64,000 bases of DNA. Source: Ornithodoros turicata. Its lineage: Eukaryota; Arthropoda; Arachnida; Ixodida; Argasidae. Both the position numbers and the translations under genes were made by a program. The DNA lies in NCBI RefSeq assembly GCF_037126465.1, contig NC_088203.1, forward strand, positions 87,296,668-87,360,667. The letters run 5' to 3'. This document shows, in pieces, positions 10,766 to 20,719 of this stretch. Under the pieces are notes generated by a model that made no database searches, was not told where the DNA came from, and saw nothing but the letters and a program-made list of their open reading frames with translations. How positions within the stretch are numbered: position 1 is the first letter of the stretch; every line of letters begins with the position of its first letter.

Positions 10766-10843
10766 GAACGATGCGAGAGCACCAGAGGACACGTGTTTCG
10801 CCGCGTTTGCGGCTCGTCAGCTCTGGGTAGCTGCGCATCGTTC
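10766..10843 (-). ncRNA. type I hammerhead ribozyme
   Basis: On the minus strand all elements of a self-cleaving hammerhead occur in order. Outer helix I: GAACGATGCG (10843-10834) pairs perfectly with CGCATCGTTC (10775-10766). Inner helix I: CCAGAG (10826-10821) pairs with CTCTGG (10787-10782). The core strand CTGACGA is at 10820-10814. Helix II GCCGC/GCGGC has loop AAAC (10813-10800). Then GAAA (10799-10796), a very short helix III (A-U, C-G, A-U with a 2-nt loop) and the GUC cleavage triplet ending at 10788. Cleavage is predicted between 10788 and 10787. A short helix III with open helix I is typical of hammerheads in Penelope-like elements and metazoan retrozymes. No invariant core base is missing. 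Confidence 0.9.
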
Positions 10844-11030
10844 GGAATTGGCAAACCAGGGGTCGCTCAGCGAGCGATATGCACCTGGGAGGGTGACTGA
10901 GCACTCCTCAATGCCACAGTCCAGGTCAGTGAATTATAATAAGGGAAAAAAAGCCATTAAAGAAACAAATAAATGACACTAGACGTGTTTGAAATTCAAA
11001 TCTATATTCAATATATACAGGGTGAGGTAA
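10844..11030 (-). mobile_element. upstream part of the hammerhead-bearing element (retrozyme- or Penelope-LTR-like)
   Basis: On the minus strand this roughly 190-bp segment leads directly into the ribozyme. It holds a short inverted pair (TCGCTCGCTGAGCGA near 10863-10877) but no coding motif. A hammerhead preceded by a short non-coding body would fit a retrozyme monomer or a Penelope pseudo-LTR. I cannot define the outer boundary or a target duplication. Confidence 0.4.
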
Positions 11031-11061
11031 AAGGATTATTAAACGGCCACGAAGTTTTACA

Positions 11062-11331
11062 GAAGTTCAAAAAAAGACGCGGAAACAGATTTTAGGGAAG
11101 TTACAAACACTAGTTTATTACATAGGGAGACGTTAAAAAGTAAAATGGGCAAGGGGTCGACGTTTCGACAGTGGCACTGTCTTCGTCAGGACAAAGACAG
11201 TGCCTGACGAAGACAGTGCCACTGTCGGAACGTCGACCCCTTGCCCATTTTACTTTTTAACGTCTCCCTATGTAATAAACTAGTGTTTGTAACTTCCCTA
11301 AAATCTGTTTCCACGTCTTTTTTTGAACTTC
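11062..11331. repeat. 129-bp near-perfect palindrome with hammerhead-like core in each arm
   Basis: Left arm 11062-11190 and right arm 11203-11331 are inverted copies with about two mismatches over 129 bp, separated by 12 nt. At the inner end of each arm is CCTGACGAAGACAGTGCCAC followed by a matching stem half and G(A/G)AACGTCGACC. The minus-strand version (left arm) has an intact GAAAC, while the right arm has GGAAC. Relative to a canonical hammerhead core there is one extra A after CTGACGA. Each arm also has AATAAAC and a terminal CCACGTCTT block shared with the 10426-10724 element. RNA from either strand would form a very long hairpin. Confidence 0.8.
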
Positions 11332-11376
11332 AATATATATATGAATGTATAACTGGGTCGATAGACGCGAAAACAA

Positions 11377-11456
11377 ATAGACTACAAGTAATGAAGAGAC
11401 TTGGGACTTTTAGCCCTTATACGGCCTAACAAGTCTCTTCATCACTTGTAGTCTAT
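11377..11456. repeat. 26-bp inverted repeat with 28-nt loop
   Basis: Arms 11377-11402 and 11431-11456 match at 25 of 26 positions (ATAGACTACAAGT...). It is followed by (AT)n and lies directly downstream of the 129-bp palindrome, so three fold-back structures stand in a row. Class unknown. Confidence 0.8.
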
Positions 11457-11469
11457 ATATATATTCTGA

Positions 11470-12070
11470 AAGCAGCGACGACATATTTAGGCCGTTTACT
11501 GCCGTGATCACTGCGTATTTGCGCAGTATTGTGCGCTACGCTACGGATCGCAGAACTCTCCTATTCAAAGTTGATGTATGGAGCGCGCTGGTGGTGCCTG
11601 TTTGCAAGCATGTTTGCCTGTTTGTCGGCACATTAAATTTAAGGGGCTGCGTCGCCTTTCAGTCTCCAGGTTATTATGCCCATCCATTTTTAAAATCTTA
11701 CAGCGCCGCGAGGAGTTGTTCAATTTGCGTGAAATATGTCTCGACTGGTAGGTATCGGTGATTGCTAGCGCTTAATGAGGCTAGATATTCAGCATGGGCA
11801 TTAGAGACTCTCCCACGGCACCAGGAGCGATTAAGAATTGGCATTAGGTGTTTCGTTCCCTATAGCGTGATCACATACAGAAGAAAGATGCCTCAAACGA
11901 GAATTATCTGGTCCGGCGCAGTTTGATCTCAGATATCTTTCCGCCACAAAATCTCAAAGAAAATCAAACGAGAAATATATTTTCATTAACCACCAGAAAA
12001 CTATATCAAACTATACTAACTATAAAAACAAAAACATTCAACAATATGTCGTCTACGTTGAGATATCTGC
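11470..12070. other. unassigned DNA
   Basis: No recognisable gene or repeat termini. An 85-codon frame (11504-11761) has no known motifs. Confidence 0.4.
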
Positions 12071-12071
12071 C

Positions 12072-12107
12072 TAAACCCATAATCTCTCTCTCTCTCTCTC
12101 TCTCTCT
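12072..12107. repeat. AAACCCATAA-(TC)n tail
   Basis: TAAACCCATAATC is followed by about ten TC units. The same AAACCC(A/G)T(A/T)A-(TC)n combination occurs near 29923-29950 and 49115-49144. A fixed word before the microsatellite points to the 3' terminus of one retroelement family rather than independent simple repeats. Confidence 0.6.
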
Positions 12108-12225
12108 ACACGATTATGGTTATGGTTGACTGATTATTAGCCGTCATGCGGCTTACTGACAGCATTCGCTAATATCTCAGATTCAAGCTAGGTGTGAGAC
12201 ATAGTGACGTAATATGTACGCAACA

Positions 12226-12275
12226 TACGTATCTAACCCAACCCAGCCTAGCCTAACCTAACTTAGCCTAACATA
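12226..12275 (-). repeat. degenerate CCTAA (TTAGG) array
   Basis: About eight CCTAA-like units with variants (CCCAA, CCTAG) form an interstitial telomere-type array. It is not terminal here and is too degenerate to be a live telomere. Confidence 0.65.
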
Positions 12276-12458
12276 CGTGACACAGCAGGTACGTGCGTGG
12301 TGGGAGAAACAGATCAAGCATGCACGATCAGATACAAGCCTTGCTGCCGCGAAACGAAAGAAAGAAAGAAAAAAAAAGAGCAAAAATGTTAGTTTAGCGA
12401 CTCTTAAGTTACCGTTATTAATTGATGTACTTACAACAAATTCATTATTTCGATAATG

Positions 12459-12695
12459 TAACGACTGGGATGTGGTGGGCTCGAATCCTACTACCGGCTG
12501 TGCTGTCTGAGGTTTTCCCCTGGGTTTTCCGGCAGACTTTCCAGGCGAATGGCGGCCAGGTTTCCTTGAAGTATGCCCAGGACGCGTACTAACCCCCCCC
12601 CCCCCTGCACTTCTTCCTACTGTCACTTCTCCATCTGTCCACGACTGTACGCCGCTCACAGCAGCGGTTGCCTCGCGGCGCTAACACGAGATCAA
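12459..12695 (+). mobile_element. tRNA-derived SINE, tail type A
   Basis: The copy starts with a B-box region (GGCTCGAATCCTAC) and continues through the common body (CGGCTGTGCTGTCTGAGG, GGTTTTCC). It ends in the type A tail: GGACGCGTACTAACCCC, CTCCATCTGTCCACG and GCGGCGCTAACAC. The A-box half of the tRNA head is missing, a 5' truncation typical of retroposition. The same body and tail recur in at least seven places in this window. Confidence 0.85.
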
Positions 12696-12699
12696 AAAC

Positions 12700-13490
12700 A
12701 AAGATAATTATCGCTCGACTAATAATTCACTAGCTGATTAAAATTAATGAACTAACGAAAATAATTCGATTATAAGATAATAATACGATTATATTCGTTT
12801 CCTGAATTTAACCCGACAGAGAACAATCCAGATAAACGATATAGTAGGAGAGTCGTAAATTCTACGTCACAACTTGTGAGAGGGACAGAGAAAAAAAGCA
12901 TGTGCGAACCTCCAATATCAAAGATGGCGGGCAGTAATGGAATAATCCGTGTCTACGCCGGTGATGAGAACAGCGACCTCTCAAGAGAGTGAACGGTCCG
13001 AAACAAAAATTTTGTTGAATTTAATCAGTGCTCTGGCAAACTCTGTACGCCTTGCGCTTGCTCGTCAACTGGCTCGACGCTGGTGGGTTGCTCGTTTCCC
13101 CCTCTCTCTTCAGTCTCCCGGGTGGGTGAAATAAACGACGATTGTGTAGAGAACGATTCGTGTGCAAAAAAGTCATCATCGTCCCTCCCATATCTATACT
13201 GCATAGTTGAAAGTTGCGAAACGCTCGTTTCCCATACGGCCAGACAACCATCGTAAATCCGCTCACGCCCCGCGGATAGACTTTCAATGTCGCAACGACG
13301 TTCTGAGCGCTTACGGACACCTCTTTCTCGCGCTTGTGTAAATACCTGGAGTCGCGTTTGAAACATTACGAGTGCACTACTGTAACGCAATTACAATGAT
13401 ATACGAAAACTCGCCCCACTTCCCCCGGTAATCCTTTGTGTGACAACATGTGAAAAAAAAAGAAAAAGAAAAACGAAACAAACGAAAATA
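12700..13490. other. unassigned DNA
   Basis: No gene recognised. Opposed open frames at 12949-13390 (up to 121 codons on the minus strand) lack known motifs and I do not call them. Confidence 0.4.
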
Positions 13491-13496
13491 GTCGAT

Positions 13497-13905
13497 GTGG
13501 TATTTCACAATATGAATACATGTGAGTGCACAACAAACTGTGGTGTCTTTCGGTTTATTTACTTCTCATCGAAACTGTGGAATTCTCTACCCGAAAATAT
13601 AAGAAAGCACAGCTACATTTCCTTCCTTCAAAGCAATGCTCGATCATTACATTCATAATACATAATGTTTTCATAAAAATTTCGATCTAGAAATGGGTTA
13701 GCTGTTTTCTAGTTCATTGTCACCCATGTTTTGGAAAATCTCTATCGTGTTCGTTGTTCTAATTGATAACTGAGTTGTCTCTTGCCAAGATTTGTTATCA
13801 TCAGAAAGTCCCCACACTAGTGCAACTACGGGACCGCTATGTGTATATTGTCACCTCTTGTACCATATTGTTTTTGTCAAACTAATCTGAAATAAATCTG
13901 AATCT
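13497..13905 (+). mobile_element. CR1-like LINE 3' end (ORF2 C-terminus and 3' UTR)
   Basis: The plus strand encodes FRFIYFSSKLWNSLPENIRK then SYISFLQ up to about 13658. KLWNSLPxxI...SFxxxL is the conserved end of ORF2 in CR1/Daphne-type LINEs. The non-coding stretch after it ends at 13870-13905 with TTGTACCATATTG and AATAAATCTGAATCT, consistent with a LINE 3' terminus of short repeated words. The reverse transcriptase proper is missing, so this is a 5'-truncated copy. Confidence 0.65.
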
Positions 13906-14385
13906 AGAGGATTACGTCACATTTCGCGCTGCGGGACTCCAAACGACAGTTTTTTTTGTAGATCTTTCAGCTATTGCCATTGTAGTAGGGAATGCACTTT
14001 GTAGGGGAATGGGGTAAATTCGACATGCGTTTTGCGTTTTAGGGCTAAAAACATTACATTGACTTGGCAAATTTCGGAGTTCGATACAACAAATTAAATT
14101 TCGTTCAGTTGGAATGTGATAAAATTACTTATTGTACGTGGCAAAAGTTCCCTACGGTTAAATGTCGTTGAATTCATGTTTTTCTGGTGTGTGTCGCGTA
14201 TTGAAATGTTTGTGACGCAGTAACGGAAACACGCTGTCCGTTAAGTCAGCTTCACAAGAGCACTCTCGTGCCGTGCATCCAAAGCACGCTGTACAGGCGC
14301 TAAACTAAACATTCTGGCAACTGTGGCTACGAGCGGTGTACAAAGGGGCTAGCCTCCAGGATCATTATCACCAACAGATAGCGCA
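13906..14385. other. unassigned DNA
   Basis: No feature recognised. Part of the stretch near 14045-14170 resembles 45960-46110 in wording (CATTGACTTGGCAAATTTCG versus a similar phrase), suggesting a diffuse repeat. Confidence 0.35.
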
Positions 14386-14387
14386 GT

Positions 14388-14505
14388 AGGAAGGACGGGG
14401 AGACAGGGGGTAGCATGCGTCCGGGGCTGACTTCAGAGGAAACTCTTCGAACATTTGTCCGAACTGCGAATTGCCGAGAACCCAGGGAAAACATCTCATA
14501 GCACG
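14388..14505 (-). mobile_element. SINE fragment, minus strand
   Basis: Reverse of the SINE body: GGGGTAGCATGCGTCCGGGG then CTGACTTCAG and ACCCAGGGAAAAC match the tail-proximal body of the family. Head and tail are missing. Confidence 0.6.
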
Positions 14506-15930
14506 GTCTCCACGTTCCTAGCGTTACTTTGGCCCTCCCTTCCAGTAGCTACCACGATGGTTTCTGATTGGCTGATACAATAATGATCGAACGAAAAGGT
14601 AACAGAGGGAGGAATCGGTTGACAGTTGATTTTAACCAAAATAGCGGTGTGTGGTGTCGCCACTGGATATTCATGATGATGGTCGGATGACCATCGCTAT
14701 CCATAAAGATTCCAGAACGGCCCGTGGTAGGAGCAGGACATAACATTTCGACAACGAGGATGGGACACAGGGGTTAGATTGTTGATGATAATATAGCTAT
14801 TTGTGATAAAGTGATGACAAATCAGTGAACTAATACTTGATCTGTTTACTGACGGCAGGTGAGATAATTGATAACATAGTGGGGTAACAAAGTACATGCT
14901 ACTAACATTAGAGTGAGTTATAATTTAATTGATAAGATATTACGCATGATAGCGGTTAACAAACCGGGCAGTTTTAGAATAGGGTAACCCATAGGGCCTC
15001 TGGACACGGCGGAGATAAGGATCCGTAACTGCACATGCGCAAAACGTTTTGCCAAAACAACGACACCTCATTTTTCTTTGAGCCCTCAAAGCGCTTGGGT
15101 ACCCTAAAGCCCTAATAAGCACTAATAACGCGGTATATTATTCATGGCTAGCAGAACAGCGCTCTAGTCAATTAATATGATCGATTAATCGATTAATTAG
15201 ATAATCAATGACGCACCAACTAATCACTCAGTCAATCGACACACGTTCTCCTATCAATAATCTGGTCACATTTCGCCATACGAGTACCAATCACAAGATA
15301 CGCAACCAACACACAAATCAACCAGGCACGTCACCGATGAATCGCAGGTCATTTCTGACCAGTTATACACGCCGAGTCTCACAAATCAGTGGCTGTCTCA
15401 TGGCTGCCCGTTGCCGGATCGATCGCTATACTAGTCAGGGAATATGTTATCAGTACCTTTCAATCATTATATTGGTCTTTTTTTTTTTTTTTTTTACAGA
15501 ATCAAGTAATTAATCTTCATTGTCAGAGCTAGTTCACTTGTCAGGCACTCCATGATATGTACCGCATTGCATCTGCCCTAAAACCTCACATGCGGCTTCA
15601 GCAACCCTCATAAGTTATTGTCACGAGTTGGGCGGAAATAACTGCGAGACGCGTTGCCCCCAAACACTGGGAACAGGACAAACATACCTTGCTTCTCTGG
15701 GCCATATGTGTCCATCAAACTAGTCTACAAAAGATTGAATTATATAGCTTAAGGTTTACTGACACACACGACTATACCACGGTATACCATACGTAATCAT
15801 TGAGCGCAGGTCGGTGCCCGATTTACGTAGGGGTAGCTGAGGAACTCGTCCCAATCAATGTTAAAGCGGACTACAAGCTCATAGCGTGAAAAATCACTTC
15901 CGCATAGCTGCCATCCATCCATGCGAGCCT
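14506..15930. other. unassigned A+T-rich DNA
   Basis: No genes recognised. Around 15165-15235 short words TAATCGATTAAT and CAATCGA recur, and there is a T-rich run at 15479-15496. Confidence 0.4.
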
Positions 15931-15944
15931 TCTGGAACATTCCG

Positions 15945-16060
15945 CAATTCTCCCGATTCGTCTAGGCAGCGTGATCTATACAGATGCGTATGCCGCGTAT
16001 TTTATTGTGCAGCAATAGACATCGCACCCCGGCCGAAGGTTTGCATCGGCCGACCTCAGT
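15945..16060 (+). mobile_element. possible LINE RNase H fragment
   Basis: The plus strand encodes LGSVIYTDAYAAYFIVQQ followed by a stop at about 16017. (V)IYTDA is the first catalytic-aspartate strand of RNase H in tick-type LINEs, preceded in many copies by a basic linker. The match is short and lacks the downstream SKSAL and GNExAD motifs, so confidence is low. Confidence 0.3.
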
Positions 16061-16097
16061 TTCTCACGCGCGTCTGACTCAGTCTGGGTCGTCTCAC

Positions 16098-16276
16098 TAT
16101 ATCACCATAGACCACCGTATATTAGCAAATGACTATGGTGCAAGCGAGCTGGTGTACCGTAGAAAGAGGTAAGATTTCCTTTGAGTTTGACGAACACACT
16201 GTGTGTTCCTCAAACTCAATGAAATCTTACCTCTTTCTACCACCGTATATCTTTACGCGGCCTCTATGGTGATAAA
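16098..16276. mobile_element. palindromic MITE
   Basis: The outer ends ATCACCATAG and CTATGGTGAT are inverted. Inside, TAGAAAGAGGTAAGATTTC at 16160-16178 is exactly complementary to 16221-16239, and the arms continue to the centre at 16199/16200 with about two mismatches. The CCACCGTATAT word also occurs near both ends. This is the structure of a fold-back non-autonomous DNA transposon. The superfamily is not clear. Confidence 0.7.
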
Positions 16277-16279
16277 CAG

Positions 16280-17500
16280 CCTCTTTCTTTACTCACACTT
16301 TATATATACATTGGTTCCCGTGCCAGTGACGTATTCGGTGTAATTATGAATAGCTCCTTGCCGCGAGCTCCATTAGTTAGCATCCGTGTAATGCTGCAAA
16401 ATCCTACAAATCTATATACCGCATCAATCTTGTGCGGCCAGTATACTGTTTCTTGCGCGCTGTATAGTTCGATTTCAACACACTAGTGGTTGGTTGTTTT
16501 GACCAGTGCGTAGAAAGTGCATTCGTAAAACGAGGAGCGTGACAGCTACCATCTGTGCGCAGCGCAGCTTGCGAAGCACGCTGGCATACGAGCATGAGTC
16601 CTGAAAGCGATGAGACGTACGACTCCTTCGATGAACGGTTGGATATCAGGTTCAAGGTAGGGGCTCTGTCGTGATATCGCTATATATGGGGTATTTCGGG
16701 AGAAGGACGGCAATCAAGGGGTACATATCGTACGCGTAAATGTTTGTTCGAAAGAATGCGCGGGAAAAAAGAGGCCATCGTCTTACTATTGACAGAAAGA
16801 AAAAAGAAAACTGCAAGTCTCGCAACAATGGGTGGCGGATGCTCCCATTTTGCTTTTCTCTCTCTCTCTCTCTCTCTCTCGAACTTGTTCAGTGTTCTTG
16901 TAGCTTGTCAGACATACTTACACTCGCCATTTTTGATAGCTACCCTTATGCCGTAGCGTGTGGCAAAACCACAATCTTCACGCCATTGGAAACATCATTT
17001 TAAGGTCTTGTGACCTTGTTTCTATGTCGTTTTAACGCTTGCCGACATATTCCTATCAGCACAGAACCGAGAGACGAAAGGATTTTGCCAGCGTAAATTA
17101 CACGGTGCTTCTTACGCGAAACGACACGGCCGGTTTCTCCTAACTACGAGGGCATCGCGTCGACTGAGTGTGACTTAGCCCCGGTGTCGCTTTCACAGTT
17201 GTGGGAGTGGTCGGCAGGACGAGGCCTCAGTTGCAGGTATCCGTGTTTCACTGCGAGAATATCGGAAGAAACTATAATACCGAGGACGAAAGAAGTTGCA
17301 AGAGCACACACAGGAACGACCGGTCGCGTTGTTTACGATAGGTTTGTCCCGGGGGTCATGGACACCGGCATTTTTATGGTCACGTGTATGATGACCTTGT
17401 CCAATGAGCTGTCCAGAATGCATCATGCTCGTATGGCTCGCTATCGTATATAGGGATCGAAACATGGCGGGAAGAGTCCTGCGTGACCCGCGGGTGGATC
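16280..17500. other. unassigned DNA with (TC)n tract
   Basis: No gene recognised; a (TC)n run lies at 16858-16880. Opposed frames at 17184-17465 are shadows of each other without known motifs. Confidence 0.4.
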
Positions 17501-17519
17501 AGACTCGGGGAAATTGCGT

Positions 17520-18069
17520 ATTATTATTATTACTTAGTATTTATATTTATATATTTATTTTATTATTTATATTACTTATTATTTCGTAACATATTGCTAT
17601 TGCTTTAATCAAGTAACGGCGTTACTTTTGCATTACACTTCCCCAGAAGTCTCTGACACAGACGCGATTACTCTTTTTCTTCGCTACACATTCCGTGTGT
17701 TAGTAATCATAATTTTTGCAATATCGCTGCTTATGAATGATTTCGTCGACAGGTGAGAGCAATATATGCATATTCTGACTTGTATACTCTGTCCTCCTTC
17801 ATGGTCGGTGGCTGAGAAAAACCACCTTGGAGGTTTCCCTTACCTGTACCTGGCACAATTTGTAACTGCTTGCTTCATACAGTGCCTGAGTTTCAAACCC
17901 AAGTAATGAGTAATATCATTACATTGCCAAAACGTAATGCCATTACATCTCACTCAATAGTCATCCACAAAATATTAGCATTGTTCATACCGAGATGTAA
18001 TGCTTTACTTTATAACTCGCATTGATGTAATTTGCATTACTTTCTGATGCATTACTACCCACCTCTGTC
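17520..18069. repeat. A+T-rich TAATGC/GCATTA element, hAT-like right end
   Basis: From about 17600 onward GCATTAC and GTAATG words recur, ending at GCATTACTACCCACCTCTG near 18069. The inverted form CAGAGGTGGGTAGTAATGC resembles hAT MITE ends. A matching left end and 8-bp duplication were not found, so it is probably truncated on the left. Confidence 0.45.
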
Positions 18070-18700
18070 GTGAATGACCCGCACTTTTCCTGTGCTGGTC
18101 CCGATCTGCGATATTGTGCGGGCTCATTTTTGACACCAGCACGCGTGTAGCGTGTTGGTAAGACATGACAGAATGAGGAATAGAAAGACCTAATGAGACG
18201 CCCAAGTAGCATCCTTGTATCGTGGCGTACCTACTAATAACGCTGACAGCGGGTACGACAACCTTTCCAGGCAATCCCATCCCATCATGGACGTATCATC
18301 ATAATCTCATCATGGTCGGCCTTTGGGAGTACTCACAGCTCACGCCTCGTTTCTTCTCGTCGGGTGCGGATGGGATTTTGAAAAAAGAAAAAGAAAAGAT
18401 GCGCGGGTTGCGGTCGGATGCGGGTCATACGGGTTCCAACCCGCGCGGGACACTAGTGGTAGGGCACCCCTATGTAGTTTGTCCTATGCTGCTTTGTTGT
18501 TCTTGCCGCATTTTCGATCGAATTATTTATTATCGATGTAATGTAATACCTTTTTTTTAGCAACTCGTAACCTGCATGGAGGGGGGGTCGACCGAATACA
18601 CTTTGCTTCGATCCGTATTCCTGTGTCTGCGATGTCTCGTTGGATGACACGAATTGTTTAGGCGTTTTTTAGAAAAAGTTGCTTATCTCTGTTTATCAAT

Positions 18701-18905
18701 CCTGTCACCGCCTGTGCTGTCTGAGGTTTTCCCTGGGTTTTCCGAAGACTTTCCAGACGAATGTCGGCACAGTTCCCCCTGGAGTCGGCCCAGGACGCAT
18801 ACTAACCCCCCTGTCCCCCACTCCTTCCTGCTGTCCTCTCTCCATCTGTCCACGTCTGTACGCCGCTCATAGCCACAGTTGCTTCGCGGCGCTAACACCG
18901 AATTT
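18701..18905 (+). mobile_element. tRNA-derived SINE, tail type A, headless
   Basis: Body and tail are well preserved (CCTGTGCTGTCTGAGG, CAGACGAATGTCGGCAC, GTCGGCCCAGGACGCATAC, TCCATCTGTCCACGTC, GCTTCGCGGCGCTAAC), but the tRNA head is missing. This copy is a useful reference for the type A tail. Confidence 0.85.
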
Positions 18906-19064
18906 AAAAAAAAATATCTCTGTTTATCGCTTGGTTGGGTATTCGTCGGTGTCCAGCAAAGAGCCGATGTTTGAGAGCAAAATATTCTAAAAGTACGACT
19001 GATGAATTGCATTCTCTTGAGTTCTGTGTTAGACGCGAAGTAGCTGTGTCTATGACCGGCGTAC

Positions 19065-19182
19065 AGACGTAGACAGGACAGCAGGGGGAACCTAGCTGCA
19101 ACATCCGGAAAACCCCAGAGAGCACACCCGGTGGTAGGATTCGAACCCACTACCTCTCAGTCTTCAACACTATATATAGCTT
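19065..19182 (-). mobile_element. SINE fragment, minus strand
   Basis: It contains the reverse of the tail-proximal part (GCGTACAGACGTAGACAG), then GGAAAACCCCAGAGAGCAC, and the B box reversed (GGTAGGATTCGAACCCAC). A middle section is deleted relative to other copies. Confidence 0.65.
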
Positions 19183-19247
19183 GGGGTAACCACGGATATT
19201 GCAACCACGGATTTTGTTATCCACTCAGCATTGGGGGTAAATTGCAT

Positions 19248-19368
19248 CAGAATTCAAACAACTCACGGAAAACAGGAGCTGCCGGCAGGAATCGAACCCG
19301 GGTCCTTTGATTGGACCCTGGCTCGATTTGTGGCGTCGGCACCTCTTTTCCTGAGTTGTTTTGAATTT
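19248..19368. mobile_element. tRNA-like repeat with inverted halves
   Basis: The left part reads on the minus strand as a T arm, GGGTTCGATTCCTGCC, followed by TCCTGTTTTCCGTGAGTTG. The right part reads the same downstream sequence on the plus strand (TCTTTTCCTGAGTTGTTTTG). The two halves are therefore head-to-head copies of one SINE-like unit, as expected from a 5' inversion during retroposition or from a fold-back. Confidence 0.45.
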
Positions 19369-19435
19369 CTTAATTTCTCAGGACTTTGAGGCTTAGGTGT
19401 CTGTGTCGTCCCTAGTTGTAGTCGGCCTCGACCAC

Positions 19436-19957
19436 ACACTAAGAAGAAAAAAAAAAAAAGGAGTAAAATGGAGAGTAATTGCAGGTTCTAAGTCCCATAG
19501 ATTGCAATTACTCCCCATTTTACTCCCCTAACCCCGATATTTACTCCCCAGGACTGAAAATTGTCACTGAACTTCGAAAATGGTCTTCCGAATGCAACAG
19601 TCTACGTAAATATGGTGCTTTGGTCAATTTGGTGGCATAAGGTTATATAACTCAGCCAACTTAGCAATTTTCCACCCACACAGAGTAAGAAACAGTTAGC
19701 GCCTCTTTCTTCTCAAATTGTGTCCTATAAATGTCGCAAAATTTAATATCCCTCGATATGTATCACGGTTGAAGGTTTGGTTCAAAGTATTTTCATGCAT
19801 GCACACGAATTATGTACCTGAGACTCTTAGAACGGAGCGTGCAATGCAGTCTCCACTCTGTGACATTCATTTACTCCCGAAAGGGACCATTTTTTGTGGC
19901 AATGTATTTAGTCCCGAAAAGGAGTAAAATTACTCTTTTTTTTTTCTTCTTAGAGTG
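19436..19957. mobile_element. MITE with CACTCTAAGAAG-type termini
   Basis: The left end ACACTAAGAAGAAA and the right end TTTCTTCTTAGAGTG are inverted. Subterminally, GGAGTAAAATGGAGAGTAAT is mirrored by GGAGTAAAATTACTC-type words, and a short hairpin (GAGTAATTGCA/TGCAATTACTC) lies at 19473-19513. The termini resemble those of the elements at 44360, 46499 and 63583. No coding frame. Confidence 0.6.
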
Positions 19958-20017
19958 CAATTCTCGTTGTTTACGTTGCATAAAAACGTGGCAATATACT
20001 CTAATGTCGAACTAATG

Positions 20018-20485
20018 ATGCGCTCCTCATGCGCGCGTTTTTCGGTTTGGGCTCATTTGCATATACCGAAATTGGAAAATCAAAAAAACCGATGGATATT
20101 TTGCGGCACGCGCTCTTTTCTTGATTTTGAAAAGATAGAATGGATTTAAACGAGGGTTCTCGATAGAAGAGAAGAGACAGGGCGCTGACAAGCTGGTTCA
20201 TGATCAAGGAGGTGAACCCGAGACAGGGATGAAGAGACGACACAACAAATTCTCAAAAGGAGGATTCTCTCCCGTTCTGTCATCTAGCTTTTGCCCGCAC
20301 TTCCCTAATTAGAGTTAATTAATGAATTTCATGTAATTACCTAGTTACCTTGTAGTTACATACTCTCTTGCAGAGGATGTCCGCCTGGCCGTATAACTCA
20401 ATTGCGAAAACGACATCTATGCTGCTCTCATAGCTTTTTTTAAATAAAAATTCTGTAAAGGCTAAAAAAAAAAACGAAAACACTA
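20018..20485. mobile_element. mariner-like MITE (same family as 40237-40762)
   Basis: It shares with the 26.3- and 40.2-kb copies the blocks GCTCATTTGCATAT, GATGGATATTTT, GATGTCCGCCTGGCCGTATA and TGCTGCTCTCATAGC, in the orientation opposite to the 40.2-kb left half. The CACCCTGTAT terminus is lost at both ends here. Confidence 0.65.
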
Positions 20486-20627
20486 GGTATGTATTGCTGC
20501 TGCATATTTGGTTTGGTAGTAAATGTGCGACAGTAATGGGAATAGCAATGTGATACACAGGATACCGAGCGAGTGTTTTCCGAGTTAATACTTTTGTCGA
20601 ATAGCATCGGTCACGATATATTGCTTC

Positions 20628-20715
20628 AGGTGTTGGTGGTGGTGGTGCTTGTGAAAGATGTCAACATTGTCGGCCTCACAGAGGTGGACAACGTCACGAC
20701 TAACGCGTCTGTACG
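20628..20715 (-). mobile_element. SINE tail fragment (type B), minus strand
   Basis: (GGT)n is followed by GTCGGCCTCACAGAGGTGGA and CAACGTCACGACTAACGC. This is the reverse of the type B SINE tail, which ends in (ACC)n, as in the copies at 23.3, 34.5 and 35.2 kb. The rest of the SINE is missing. Confidence 0.75.
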
Positions 20716-20719
20716 TCTA

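Noticed and set aside
17520..18069. Complete hAT element
   Set aside because: Only a right-hand CAGAGGTGGGTAG-type end was found; no matching left end or 8-bp duplication.
18683..19150. 155-codon minus-strand frame
   Set aside because: It runs antisense across two SINE copies and is a by-product of their composition.
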